From: CALZKI01 sp045124055 | GTDB taxonomy: Bacteria > Bacillota > Clostridia > Lachnospirales > Lachnospiraceae | NCBI GenBank assembly: GCA_045124055.1 | Contig: JBGVKZ010000035.1 | Location: forward strand, 22,616 to 86,615 | Reading direction: 5' to 3' | DNA: 64,000 bases | The notes under the pieces: model-generated | The model's input: only the letters and a program-made list of their open reading frames with translations | What the model was told of the DNA's origin: nothing | Databases searched by the model: none | Made by a program: the position numbers and the translations under genes | Shown: piece by piece, positions 18,889 to 27,104 of the stretch | How the letters are laid out: every line of letters starts with the position of its first letter | Numbering within the stretch: position 1 is the stretch's first letter

Positions 18889-18921
18889 ACGTTCTTTCCT
18901 TAGTCTTGATTGGTTAAAAAG

Positions 18922-19908
18922 TTATTTTCCAATATAATAAAAATCTTCTTCCGGCAAGTTGCCGCCTACGGCTTTGACATCTTTTTCAAAGAGCACGTTT
19001 AAGTAGCCGGATAAAGCATTCTGCATTTCTTCCCCATCAATAAATGTGACATTACAGTATGGAATTGCCTTTTTGGCAATAGGTTCTTTTTCAATAATTC
19101 CTGCTTTCACCACAAGAGCTGCTGCCTCATCTACGTTTGTATTCACGTATTCTGCTGACTGTTTGTGGTCATCAAGGAAGTTTTGTACCGCATTTTCATG
19201 TTCCTCTAAAAAGGCTTTTCTAACAACAGTTACTCCTGTTACCATCATACTACCATCTTCCCCTTGTAGCTGATTCCATTCTTCGTTCATATCAAAAACA
19301 ATTTTTAAGTTCTCGTTCTGTGTTGTTGCCGCCGTCACAAAAGGCTGTGGAAGTAAACCTACTGCATTTTCTTCACTTCCAAGTACGGCTGCTACTTCAG
19401 TGGCTTCGGATTTGTATTCCAGAGTGACTTCATCAAGGGAAATGTTATTTTCTTCCAGCACATATTGAAGTACATAGTCCGGAGTTGTTCCTTTTCCAGT
19501 AAGGTAAATCGTTTTGCCTTTCAAGTCCTGAATGTTCTCAATGCTTTCATCGGCTGTTACCATATATAAAACACCTAAAGTATTCACGTCGATTGCCACA
19601 ATCTGACCTTCGGTTTTGTTGTATAAAACACTGGCAACATTGGCTGGAACAAGGGCAATATCCAGTTCTTCCTGCACCATTTGTGTCAGAAGGGTATCTG
19701 CTGCCACTTCCATTGTGAAGGTATAATCGTTTTTCGTTTCTCCATTTTCTGACCGTTCCATCAGTTCCACAAGTCCAATAGAAGTTGGACCTTTTAAAGA
19801 GCCTACACGTACACTGGTTGGTTCTTCCTGCTTGCCACAGGCAAGTAAAGAAAAGAGCATTGTCATTGTGCAAAGTAATGTGATGATTTTTTTAAGATTT
19901 TTTTTCAT
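18922..19908 (-). CDS. ABC transporter substrate-binding lipoprotein (NMT1/SsuA-like)
   Basis: 328-residue lipoprotein with signal peptide and lipobox LLAC (Cys24), followed by a periplasmic-binding fold of the NMT1/THI5/SsuA superfamily. Features are VGSLKGPTSIGLVELM, then AADTLLTQMVQEELDIALVPANVASVLYN and DLKGKTIYLTGKGTTPDYVLQYVL. Substrate unknown. The start has GGAGG. The gene is preceded by a structured leader and a sigma-A promoter and followed 33 bp later by the fused permease-ATPase. Confidence 0.9.
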   Translation of the reverse strand: MKKNLKKIITLLCTMTMLFSLLACGKQEEPTSVRVGSLKGPTSIGLVELMERSENGETKNDYTFTMEVAADTLLTQMVQEELDIALVPANVASVLYNKTEGQIVAIDVNTLGVLYMVTADESIENIQDLKGKTIYLTGKGTTPDYVLQYVLEENNISLDEVTLEYKSEATEVAAVLGSEENAVGLLPQPFVTAATTQNENLKIVFDMNEEWNQLQGEDGSMMVTGVTVVRKAFLEEHENAVQNFLDDHKQSAEYVNTNVDEAAALVVKAGIIEKEPIAKKAIPYCNVTFIDGEEMQNALSGYLNVLFEKDVKAVGGNLPEEDFYYIGK

Positions 19909-19920
19909 ATTTCCTCCAAT

Positions 19921-20047
19921 TTCCCGATACTTTTATGAAAATATTTCCCCCAAAAAGAAAAATGCATCCCGAAAGACGCAATTATCCCATAAAAGTATAC
20001 GCCTTCTTTTGCAGAACGAATCTTGCAAAGTCAGTTTAGACATAGAT
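19921..20047 (-). ncRNA. Structured 5' leader, candidate three-way-junction regulatory RNA
   Basis: The minus-strand leader of the SBP gene has a perfect 11-bp closing helix AUACUUUUAUG (19988-19998) with CAUAAAAGUAU (19927-19937). It encloses a 6-bp hairpin UGCGUC/GAUGCA (loop UUUCG) and a weaker UUUUC/GGGAA hairpin. An upstream hairpin UUUGCA/UGCAAA lies at 20008-20029. The closing helix ends nine bases before the Shine-Dalgarno. It does not match the TPP, SAM, purine or THF riboswitch cores that I know. Confidence 0.45.
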
Positions 20048-20076
20048 AGTATACCATAAAATACAGGTTATTGAAA
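20048..20076 (-). promoter_or_regulatory. Promoter of the SBP/ABC/TM1266 operon
   Basis: Minus-strand TTTCAA (20071-20076), 17-bp spacer, TATACT (20048-20053). The -35 box is weak; the -10 is good. Confidence 0.55.
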
Positions 20077-20097
20077 TGAAATATTGTATTTACGGCA

Positions 20098-20142
20098 TAA
20101 AAAAAGCTACGCCACCACTGTAAATCAGTAGTGACGCAGCCT
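20098..20142 (-). terminator. Terminator of the SASP gene
   Basis: On the minus strand GCTGCGTCACTACTG and CAGTGGTGGCGTAGC form a ~14-bp stem, followed by seven T residues. Confidence 0.9.
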
Positions 20143-20157
20143 TACTTTTTAAGAAGA

Positions 20158-20361
20158 TTATTTCATCTGTTCTTCCTGTTTTTTGATCATTCTACGAACC
20201 ATTTCGCCACCGATAGAACCGGCTTCTTTTGAAGTAAGGTCACCATTGTAACCTTCTTTTAAGTTTACACCTAATTCACTAGCTACTTCTGTTTTAAAAC
20301 GATCCATTGCTGCTTTAGCTTCAGGAACTTCTACTCTGTTACTTCTATTTGAGCTTGCCAT
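20158..20361 (-). CDS. Alpha/beta-type small acid-soluble spore protein
   Basis: 67-residue DNA-protecting spore protein. The two family signatures are present: FKTEVASELGVN, including the TE-VASE cleavage site for the germination protease GPR, and TSKEAGSIGGEMVRRMI near the C-terminus. The track frame opens ten codons earlier, but those codons contain the GGAGGTG ribosome site, so the ATG at 20361 is the start. It shows that the host forms endospores. The gene is monocistronic with a strong terminator; I could not identify a sigma-G promoter with confidence. Confidence 0.95.
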   Translation of the reverse strand: MASSNRSNRVEVPEAKAAMDRFKTEVASELGVNLKEGYNGDLTSKEAGSIGGEMVRRMIKKQEEQMK

Positions 20362-20401
20362 TTTACATTCACCTCCGTAAATATTTTTCAATCTATTTTT
20401 A

Positions 20402-20426
20402 GGATAAGCGTGTCCAACGCTTATCC
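20402..20426. repeat. Stem-loop between phoR and the SASP gene
   Basis: GGATAAGCG-TGTCCAA-CGCTTATCC, perfect 9-bp arms, 41 bp upstream of the SASP start. It could be a weak terminator for the pst-pho operon or a 5' UTR hairpin of the SASP mRNA. There is no clear U-tract. Confidence 0.5.
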
Positions 20427-20521
20427 GATTTTCTAACCGAATGAAGCATTTTTCATCGCTTATCTTGATGTTAGTATTTACGAAAGGCGAAGTATTATGT
20501 TGGTAATTTTTTCATCATATT

Positions 20522-22174
20522 TTATTTTTTAAATCGAACCGTAAAGCAGCTTCCCTCTCCTTCCACAGAGGTTACGCTTATCTTAGCATCATTACACGTA
20601 GCACCGTGTTTTACAATGGATAAACCAAGTCCTGTGCCTCCGATTTGTTTGGAATGGCTCTTATCTACACGATAAAACCTTTCAAAAATTCTGTCTAAAT
20701 CGGTTTCTTTCATACCGATTCCGTTATCTGTGACACTCCATTTTACACATTCTTTTTCTTCTCGAATATGTACGATGACTTTGCCACCTTCTTTGTTATA
20801 TTTGACCGCGTTATCACAAAGGTTGTATAGCATTTCATTGATAATACCGTAATATCCAACCACGGCTTTTGCTTTTCCTTCTAATTGCAAGGTAATATTT
20901 CTCTGACTTGCCACACTTTCCAATCTGGAAATGATGCTGGCAGATAATTCATATAAATCCACCTGTTCTTTTTCTCCAAGGGCAACACCTTCATCAAGCT
21001 GTGAAACCCTCAAAATATCATTAACAAGAGCAATCAGTCTTCCAGTCTCATCATGAATATTTTTACCAAACTGTGTCACATCTTCTTTACGAACCATATC
21101 ATTTCTGAGTAAATCAGACAAACCATAAATGGAAGTAAGCGGGGTTTTTAATTCGTGAGAAACATTGGAGGTAAATTCTCTACGCAATTTTTCCCGTTCC
21201 TCAATTTCTGTTACGTCAATAATGATTAAAACCGCACCCGCAATTTTTTCCTTTTCCCACACCGGATTGGATAAAATTTGCAAATATCTTCCATTTCTTT
21301 CAAGAATGCGGTTGTCGCGTTTTCCGTTTAGGGCATTTTCCACTGCTTTTCTAAAACCTTCACTACGATTCATCGTATACACGCTGGAAGAAATATTATT
21401 GGCACTGGCACCAAGTAATCTTTCTGCTGCACTATTGTGCGACAAAATTTCTGTACCATTATCAATTACTATAAAACCCTCTGTCATATTTTCTGTAATC
21501 GTGGAAAATTCTTTTTGCTTTCTTTCCAATTTTTCCATTTGCCCGGCAATGACTTCATTTTGCTTTGTAATTTTTCGTACAAAGGGTGCAAGTTCATCAT
21601 AATTATCCTCTAAATTCGGCTTTTCCAAATCAATTTCATTAATCGGTTTCATAATTCGTTTCGATAATTTATCTGCTAAAACTGCTGATAGAATCACCGC
21701 AACCACTGTCACAATGCAAATGGGTTGTATCATATTCAACAATAAAGAAACTACCGTAAACTGTGTGGTAGACACACGGACCACACTACCATCTGCCAGT
21801 CTTTTTGCACAATACACAGTTTTCTGAGATAAGGTGCTAGAATAACGTTCTGCCTTTCCATATCCTTCTTCGATTGCCTCAATAAATTCTTCTCTGTCCG
21901 CATGGTTTTCCATACTTTCTTTATCTGCCTGATTATCAAATAAAATATCCCCCTGGTCATCAATCCAGGTAATACGATTTTTTGTCTTTAAATTTTCGAA
22001 GTAAGTTTCCCCTAAAAGTTCCACTGAGGTAGACACATAGGAAGCTTCACTTTCCAATTCTTTAACAATCTGATTATCAAAATAGTTGTATAACACACCC
22101 ATAATAATCAGCATCGTGCAAACAAAAGTTAGTAAAGATACCCAAAGCGTACTTTTGAATATTTTCTTTCTCAT
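20522..22174 (-). CDS. phoR: Phosphate-regulon sensor histidine kinase PhoR
   Basis: 550 residues. TM1 at ~9-30, an extracytoplasmic sensor region to ~145, TM2 at ~146-167, a HAMP-like linker, a PAS domain (FIVIDNGTEILSHNSAAERLLG, with DVTEIEEREKLRREF), then HisKA with the phospho-His in NVSHELKTPLTSI, and HATPase_c with N, G1 (DNGIG) and G2 (GGTGLGLSI) boxes. It overlaps phoP by 4 bp (ATGA). As last gene of the pst-pho operon, it most likely responds to phosphate limitation through PstSCAB-PhoU. Confidence 0.92.
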   Translation of the reverse strand: MRKKIFKSTLWVSLLTFVCTMLIIMGVLYNYFDNQIVKELESEASYVSTSVELLGETYFENLKTKNRITWIDDQGDILFDNQADKESMENHADREEFIEAIEEGYGKAERYSSTLSQKTVYCAKRLADGSVVRVSTTQFTVVSLLLNMIQPICIVTVVAVILSAVLADKLSKRIMKPINEIDLEKPNLEDNYDELAPFVRKITKQNEVIAGQMEKLERKQKEFSTITENMTEGFIVIDNGTEILSHNSAAERLLGASANNISSSVYTMNRSEGFRKAVENALNGKRDNRILERNGRYLQILSNPVWEKEKIAGAVLIIIDVTEIEEREKLRREFTSNVSHELKTPLTSIYGLSDLLRNDMVRKEDVTQFGKNIHDETGRLIALVNDILRVSQLDEGVALGEKEQVDLYELSASIISRLESVASQRNITLQLEGKAKAVVGYYGIINEMLYNLCDNAVKYNKEGGKVIVHIREEKECVKWSVTDNGIGMKETDLDRIFERFYRVDKSHSKQIGGTGLGLSIVKHGATCNDAKISVTSVEGEGSCFTVRFKK

Positions 22175-22848
22175 AAACTATCTCCTATTTTATAACCGAT
22201 GCCACGCACAGTCTCAATAAGTTCGCCTGCACTACCTAATTTTTCACGTAGCTTTCTTACGTGCACATCAACTGTCCTGTTCTCGCCATCGAACTCATAT
22301 CCCCAGATAGTTCTTAATATCTGGTCTCTGTTAAAAACCGTTCCCTGATTTTTTATAAGAAGACATAATAATTCAAATTCTTTTAAAGTCAGGATAACTT
22401 CCTCACCACAAGCTTTCACGATATGCCTATCCACAGAAACATAAAGACCTTTATAAGTATATTCCGTGGTCTCTTTTTCCTTGGCACAACGTCGCAGCCA
22501 CACTTTAATGCGGGCAATCAATTCCATTGTTTCAAAAGGTTTTGCCAGATAATCATCTGCTCCACTATCCAAACCGAGAATTTTGTCGTAAACGGTGTCT
22601 TTTGCGGTTAACATAATTACTGGTATATCCTTTGTTTCTACGTTTTTCCTAAGTTTATCAAGAACACTTAGACCATCTTCTTCTGGAAGCATAATATCCA
22701 AAAGAATTAAATCCGGAAGCTGTGTTTTAATTGCTTTCCAAAAATCCGAAGGTCTTTCAAATCCTTGGGCCATAAAGCCAGCACTTTGATTCAGGGCATA
22801 CAAAACGTAGTTTCTAATATTATTATCATCTTCTAACATATAAATCAT
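22171..22848 (-). CDS. phoP: OmpR-family response regulator PhoP/PhoB
   Basis: 225 residues. The receiver domain has the acidic pair EDD near the start, phosphoacceptor DLILLDIMLPEEDG, Thr in VIMLTAKD and Lys in LAKPF. The C-terminal winged helix has VILTLKEFELLCLL and NRTVDVHVRKLREKLG. A GTG three codons upstream lies inside the Shine-Dalgarno (AGCAGGTG), so the ATG at 22848 is used. It pairs with the overlapping phoR. Expected to bind the TTTAACA direct repeats upstream of pstS. Confidence 0.92.
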   Translation of the reverse strand: MIYMLEDDNNIRNYVLYALNQSAGFMAQGFERPSDFWKAIKTQLPDLILLDIMLPEEDGLSVLDKLRKNVETKDIPVIMLTAKDTVYDKILGLDSGADDYLAKPFETMELIARIKVWLRRCAKEKETTEYTYKGLYVSVDRHIVKACGEEVILTLKEFELLCLLIKNQGTVFNRDQILRTIWGYEFDGENRTVDVHVRKLREKLGSAGELIETVRGIGYKIGDSL

Positions 22849-22878
22849 ATGAAACACCTGCTTTCTTGTAGGGTTCTT

Positions 22879-23526
22879 TTATTCGTAACTCTGGTGTTTT
22901 CCGGTAATGGTATATTCTACCCATTCTGCAATGTTGGTAGTATGGTCGCCAATTCTTTCTAAGTATTTGGCAATCATCAGTAAATCCATATAATATTCAC
23001 CATTGCTATTATCCTGCTGCACCAGGTTAATAAGTTCTTTTTTAATCTGTAAAAAAAGTTCATCGACAATATCATCATCTTTTATGACTTTTTTTGCAAG
23101 ACTTAAATCTTTTTTTACAAAAGAATCAATACTCTCATTGGTCATACGGATAACTTCTTTTGCCATTTTCCCAATGTGTGTTTCGCTCTGTGTACCGTTG
23201 CCAATAACATAGGGAACCATCTCAGCAATGTCTGAAGCCTGGTCGCCAATTCTTTCCATATCAGAAATCATTTTGAGAGCTGCCGTAATCTGTCTTAAAT
23301 CCTTTGCAACCGGCTGTTGCTGTAAAATAAGTTTTGTGCATAAATGCTCGATATCTTGTTCAATTTTATCAATATCCGAATCGATTGAAAATACTTTATC
23401 TAATTTTTTAATATCATTATCCAGCATACCTGACACGGCTGCCATAATGGCTTCTTCGCACAAAGCTCCCATTTTTATTAATTCTATATTTAATATTTCT
23501 AACTGTGAATCCAAATTTCCACGCAT
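22879..23526 (-). CDS. phoU: Phosphate signalling protein PhoU
   Basis: 215-residue all-helical protein with two PhoU repeats, recognisable by E-x3-D-x2-E motifs (CEEAIMAAVSGMLDNDIK; ISDMERIGDQASDIAEM; AKYLERIGDHTTNIAEW). It links Pst transporter activity to PhoR. GGGAGG precedes the ATG at 23526, whose first base overlaps the pstB stop codon (TGATG), giving translational coupling. Confidence 0.95.
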   Translation of the reverse strand: MRGNLDSQLEILNIELIKMGALCEEAIMAAVSGMLDNDIKKLDKVFSIDSDIDKIEQDIEHLCTKLILQQQPVAKDLRQITAALKMISDMERIGDQASDIAEMVPYVIGNGTQSETHIGKMAKEVIRMTNESIDSFVKKDLSLAKKVIKDDDIVDELFLQIKKELINLVQQDNSNGEYYMDLLMIAKYLERIGDHTTNIAEWVEYTITGKHQSYE

Positions 23527-24278
23527 CAACCAAACCTCCCTGTAATATAGTCTTCTGTTCTTTTGTCTTTTGGCATAGAAAAGATGCTTTCCGTATCACC
23601 GCTTTCTATCACTTCTCCCAATAAGAAAAATGCTGTTTTATCGGAAACTCTGGCTGCCTGTTGCATATTGTGCGTAACCATAACAATGGTATAGTCCTTC
23701 TTTAATTCGATAGCCAATTCCTCGATTTTTGAGGTTGAAATTGGGTCAAGAGCACTGGTTGGTTCATCCATTAAAAGTACTTCCGGCTGTACCGCCAAGG
23801 CCCTTGCAATACAAAGTCTTTGCTGTTGTCCACCAGATAATCCTAAAGCGGATTTTTTGAGTCTGTCTTTTACTTCGTCCCAAATTGCCGCATCTCTTAA
23901 AGATTTTTCTACAATATCGTCTAATTTTGCCTTAGAACGAACTCCATGAGTTCTTGGTCCATAAGCAATATTGTCATAAATGCTCATTGGAAATGGATTG
24001 GGTTTCTGGAAAACCATTCCCACTCTTTTTCTCAAAAGGTTCACGTCCATATCGCCGTAAATATTTTCTCCATCTAATCTTATGTCGCCTGTTATTTTAC
24101 AGCCTTCCACTAAATCATTCATTCGATTTAAGCTTTTTAATAAGGTGGATTTTCCACAACCTGATGGTCCTATGAATGCAATGATTTCTTTTGGTGCAAT
24201 TTCCAAATTGACATCTTTTAACGCGTGAAAATCACCATAAAACAGGTTCATATTGTTTATATCAAATTTATTCATCAT
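23526..24278 (-). CDS. pstB: Phosphate ABC transporter ATP-binding protein PstB
   Basis: 250 residues. Walker A GPSGCGKST, Q-loop FQKPNPFPMSIYDNIAYGPR (a PstB-specific stretch), signature LSGGQQQR, Walker B VLLMDEPTSALDP and switch His in VTHNMQQA. It energises phosphate import through PstCA. It overlaps pstA by 11 bp and phoU by 1 bp. Two adjacent ATG codons are possible starts. Confidence 0.97.
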   Translation of the reverse strand: MMNKFDINNMNLFYGDFHALKDVNLEIAPKEIIAFIGPSGCGKSTLLKSLNRMNDLVEGCKITGDIRLDGENIYGDMDVNLLRKRVGMVFQKPNPFPMSIYDNIAYGPRTHGVRSKAKLDDIVEKSLRDAAIWDEVKDRLKKSALGLSGGQQQRLCIARALAVQPEVLLMDEPTSALDPISTSKIEELAIELKKDYTIVMVTHNMQQAARVSDKTAFFLLGEVIESGDTESIFSMPKDKRTEDYITGRFG

Positions 24279-25119
24279 TTTTTCCCTTCATAAATTTCTT
24301 TGCCACGTATGAGGACAACATATTCATCAGTAAAACAAATACCAGTAATACTACCGCCGTTGCGTATGCCTGGTCACGATACAAACCTTCGTTCAATAAA
24401 GCATACATATGTACCGCCAACGTTCTCGTTGAGGAAAACAGATTTTTCGGTATTGCCGCCACGGTTCCGGCAGTAAAAATCAGTGCTGCGGTTTCTCCCA
24501 CCATACGACCAATGGCTAAGATAACACCAGATAAAATGCCCTGAATGGCTGTTGGCAATACCACTTTAAATACGGTTCTTAATTTTCCAGCCCCAAGTCC
24601 AAAGCTACCTTCTCTATAAGAATCCGGCACAGCCATTAAAGCTTCTTCTGTGGTACGCATAATTAGCGGCAAAATCATAATTGCTAATGTTAATACACCT
24701 GAAAGCAAGGAATAATCCCAGCCAAGTCCGATGACAAAAAATAAAAAACCAAAAAGTCCATATACAATGGATGGAATTCCTTGTAAAGTTTCTGTTGTAA
24801 TTCGGATAATTTTTACCAATTTGCTGCCCTTTTTTGCATATTCCACTAGGTAAATTGCGGAAAAGAGTCCGATAGGAAAGGCCACCAATAGGGCAAGAAT
24901 TACCATAATAAAGGTATTAATGAGTGCTGGTGTCATAGAAACATTTTTCGTATTATATTCCCACGCAAATAAATCTAAATGAAGATTTGGAATACCTTTT
25001 ATCAGTATATAACCTACGATTGAGACTACCACGCCTATGGTGATAAGGGCAGATAGCCATAATAATATTTTTATAAGAAAAGAAAAGGGGTGGTTTTTAT
25101 ATTCTTTTAATTGTCTCAT
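24268..25119 (-). CDS. pstA: Phosphate ABC transporter permease PstA
   Basis: 283-residue inner-membrane permease with six TM segments and the BPD_transp_1 EAA-like loop (REGSFGLGAGKLRTVFKVVLPTA in its usual place). GIPSIVYGLFG is characteristic of PstA. It overlaps pstC by 4 bp (ATGA) and pstB by 11 bp. Together with PstC it forms the translocation pore. Confidence 0.95.
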   Translation of the reverse strand: MRQLKEYKNHPFSFLIKILLWLSALITIGVVVSIVGYILIKGIPNLHLDLFAWEYNTKNVSMTPALINTFIMVILALLVAFPIGLFSAIYLVEYAKKGSKLVKIIRITTETLQGIPSIVYGLFGFLFFVIGLGWDYSLLSGVLTLAIMILPLIMRTTEEALMAVPDSYREGSFGLGAGKLRTVFKVVLPTAIQGILSGVILAIGRMVGETAALIFTAGTVAAIPKNLFSSTRTLAVHMYALLNEGLYRDQAYATAVVLLVFVLLMNMLSSYVAKKFMKGKNDE

Positions 25120-25967
25120 TTTTCGTTCCTCCTACTTAAAATAGAGAAGGATAAATTGATAATCAAAATAAACACAAATAATACGACTGCTGTCGCAATA
25201 AGTGCTTCTCTATGTAAGCCTGTTGCATATCCCATTTCCAGCACGACATTGGCAGTAAGGGTACGTACACCTTGTGTGACTTTTTCCGGAATAATCGGCT
25301 GATTACCTGCAATCATTACAACTGCCATAGTTTCGCCGATTGCTCTACCTATTCCCAAAATAACACCGGAAAGAATTCCTGATTTTGCTGCTGGAAGCAC
25401 TGCGGTAAATACGCTTCTCTCAGAAGTTGCCCCCAAAGCAAGAGCACCTTCATAATAGCTTTCCGGTACAGCACGAATAGATGATTCTGCCACACTGATA
25501 ATGGTTGGTAAAATCATAATACCGAGCAAAATGGAGGCTGTTAAAATGCCTTTTCCACTACCGCCAAATAGCTCTTTGATAATGGGAACAATTACTACAA
25601 GTCCAAAAAATCCATAGACAATCGACGGAATTCCTGCCAAAAGCTCAATAGCCGGTTTTAAAACCTTATATAATTTTTCCGGGCAAAATTTTGCCATAAA
25701 AACAGCGGTCATAAGTCCGATTGGAACACCGACTATAATCGCACCTGCCGTTACATAGATACTTCCTACAATCATCGGAAAAATGCCAAATAATTCCTGC
25801 TTTGGCTTCCATTGGGTGCCAAACAGGAATTTCATTGGTCCGATTTCCAAAATAGCTGATAATCCGTTTTTAAAAAGGAAGAGGCAAATCAGTACCACAG
25901 CTATAATGGAAACCAGTGCCGAGAGTAAGAAGATTATTTTCATAATAAACTCTTTTACTTTCGCCAT
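25116..25967 (-). CDS. pstC: Phosphate ABC transporter permease PstC
   Basis: 283 residues, six TM segments. GIPSIVYGFFGLVVIVPII and EGALALGATSERSVF mark the PstC/PstA permease family. It lies seven bases after pstS and overlaps pstA by 4 bp, so the operon is tightly packed. Start MAKVKEFIMK. Confidence 0.95.
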   Translation of the reverse strand: MAKVKEFIMKIIFLLSALVSIIAVVLICLFLFKNGLSAILEIGPMKFLFGTQWKPKQELFGIFPMIVGSIYVTAGAIIVGVPIGLMTAVFMAKFCPEKLYKVLKPAIELLAGIPSIVYGFFGLVVIVPIIKELFGGSGKGILTASILLGIMILPTIISVAESSIRAVPESYYEGALALGATSERSVFTAVLPAAKSGILSGVILGIGRAIGETMAVVMIAGNQPIIPEKVTQGVRTLTANVVLEMGYATGLHREALIATAVVLFVFILIINLSFSILSRRNEK

Positions 25968-25974
25968 ATTTTTC

Positions 25975-26892
25975 TTACTGTACCTCTGACCAATTTGTCA
26001 CATCACCTACGAAGATGTTTTTAATCTGTTCACTAGTTAAACCTTCAATAGAATTTGCGTTATTTACGATTACTGCAATTCCGTCCATTGCAATCTTTGT
26101 TGCAGATACGCCTTCAGCAATCTCTGTATCCTTTAAATCTCTTGATGACATACCAATGTCGCATACGCCTTCGATAGTTGATGTAATACCTGCACCAGAA
26201 CCAGATTGCTGAATTTCGATTGTCATACCTTCGTTTAATTCCATATATTTTTCAGCGATTACTTCCATTACTGGAGCAACTGATGTAGAACCAGCCAAAG
26301 TAACTGTGCCTGTCAATCCAGATGCTGTGTAGTTTGTGCTGCTTTCTACGCTGATGTAACCTTCTTCAGCGATAATTGCCTGACCCTCAACACTCATAAT
26401 GAAATTGATAAAGTCCTGTGCATTTTCACTAATTTCAGAACCTGTTACAATGTTGAAAGGACGAGCTACTGTGTATGTACCATTGCTTACGTTGTCAGTT
26501 GTTGGTTCAACGCCATCTACTTTGATTGCTTTTACACTGTCGTCTAAAGAACCTAATGAAATGTATCCGATTGCTTCTTCATTTCCTGCTACGGTTGTCA
26601 TCATAACTGATGTACTGTTTGTGATTTCTGCATTCACAGTTGTGTTATCCACATCATCTTCCATAATTCCTAACAACTCTGTGAAGGCGTCTCTTGTACC
26701 TGAGCCATCTTCTCTGGAAAGGACACAAATTTCTGCATCTGTATCCATTGTTTCTACCTGGTTGTCATTACCAGTAGTATCTGCATTCGCATCATTTCCA
26801 TCTTGACCACAACCAGTCATCATTCCAACACATAAAACAGTTGCAAGAACGGTTGTTAAAACTTTTTTTGTAAAACATTCTTTTCTTTTCAT
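25975..26892 (-). CDS. pstS: Phosphate-binding lipoprotein PstS, apparently circularly permuted
   Basis: 305-residue lipoprotein (lipobox ending at Cys28) encoded first in the pst operon. The order of PstS segments is reversed. Residues ~53-185 correspond to the C-terminal half of ordinary PstS (SREDGSGTRDAF, AIGYISLGSL, KVDGVEPTTDNV, FINFIMSVEGQ). Residues ~195-305 correspond to the N-terminal half (GTVTLAGSTSVAPVMEVIAEKY, SGSGAGITSTIEG, DIGMSSRDLKD, LTSEQIKNIFVGDVTNWSEV). Both phosphate-binding elements, SGSGAG and GSGTR, are retained. The junction falls exactly where normal PstS passes from NWxEV to xSRxxGSGTR. Preceded by a Pho box. Confidence 0.9.
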   Translation of the reverse strand: MKRKECFTKKVLTTVLATVLCVGMMTGCGQDGNDANADTTGNDNQVETMDTDAEICVLSREDGSGTRDAFTELLGIMEDDVDNTTVNAEITNSTSVMMTTVAGNEEAIGYISLGSLDDSVKAIKVDGVEPTTDNVSNGTYTVARPFNIVTGSEISENAQDFINFIMSVEGQAIIAEEGYISVESSTNYTASGLTGTVTLAGSTSVAPVMEVIAEKYMELNEGMTIEIQQSGSGAGITSTIEGVCDIGMSSRDLKDTEIAEGVSATKIAMDGIAVIVNNANSIEGLTSEQIKNIFVGDVTNWSEVQ

Positions 26893-26979
26893 AATTTCCT
26901 CCTAGGGTTTTTTCTTTCTTTTTTTCTTGTTTACATTCAAATTGTAGTCCATAGGAGGTAAACTGATACACCATAGCAA

Positions 26980-26997
26980 TGTTAAATCTATGTTAAA
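26980..26997 (-). promoter_or_regulatory. Pho box (PhoP direct repeats)
   Basis: Two TTTAACA repeats on the minus strand start 11 bp apart (TTTAACATAGATTTAACA), matching the TT(A/T/C)A(A/C)A 11-bp repeat of Gram-positive PhoP. They lie about 90 bp upstream of the pstS start. Confidence 0.75.
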
Positions 26998-27048
26998 TTC
27001 ACTATTTTCTAGGTTCATTTTGTTTTCAAGTCAAAATTTCCCCAAAAA

Positions 27049-27098
27049 TAAAAAAACTCCCTGCTTTTTGGTCCTTTCATTTACCTCAAAGCAAAGAG
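27049..27098 (-). terminator. Terminator of the 221-aa hypothetical gene
   Basis: CUCUUUGCUUU pairs with AAAGCAGGGAG (11 bp with G-U pairs) followed by UUUUUUUAUUUUU. It insulates the pst operon from the gene upstream. Confidence 0.8.
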
Positions 27099-27104
27099 CT
27101 TTAT

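Noticed and set aside
19547..19873. 108-aa frame inside the SBP gene
   Set aside because: Same-strand shifted frame with low-complexity Cys/Trp-rich translation; the main frame is clearly the lipoprotein.
19921..20047. TPP riboswitch for the NMT1-like importer
   Set aside because: No CUGAUGA-type or ACCAGC core in the leader, despite the family link to thiamine precursors.
26792..26974. 60-aa frame ahead of pstS
   Set aside because: It is out of frame with the pstS signal peptide, crosses the pstS start and has no independent support.
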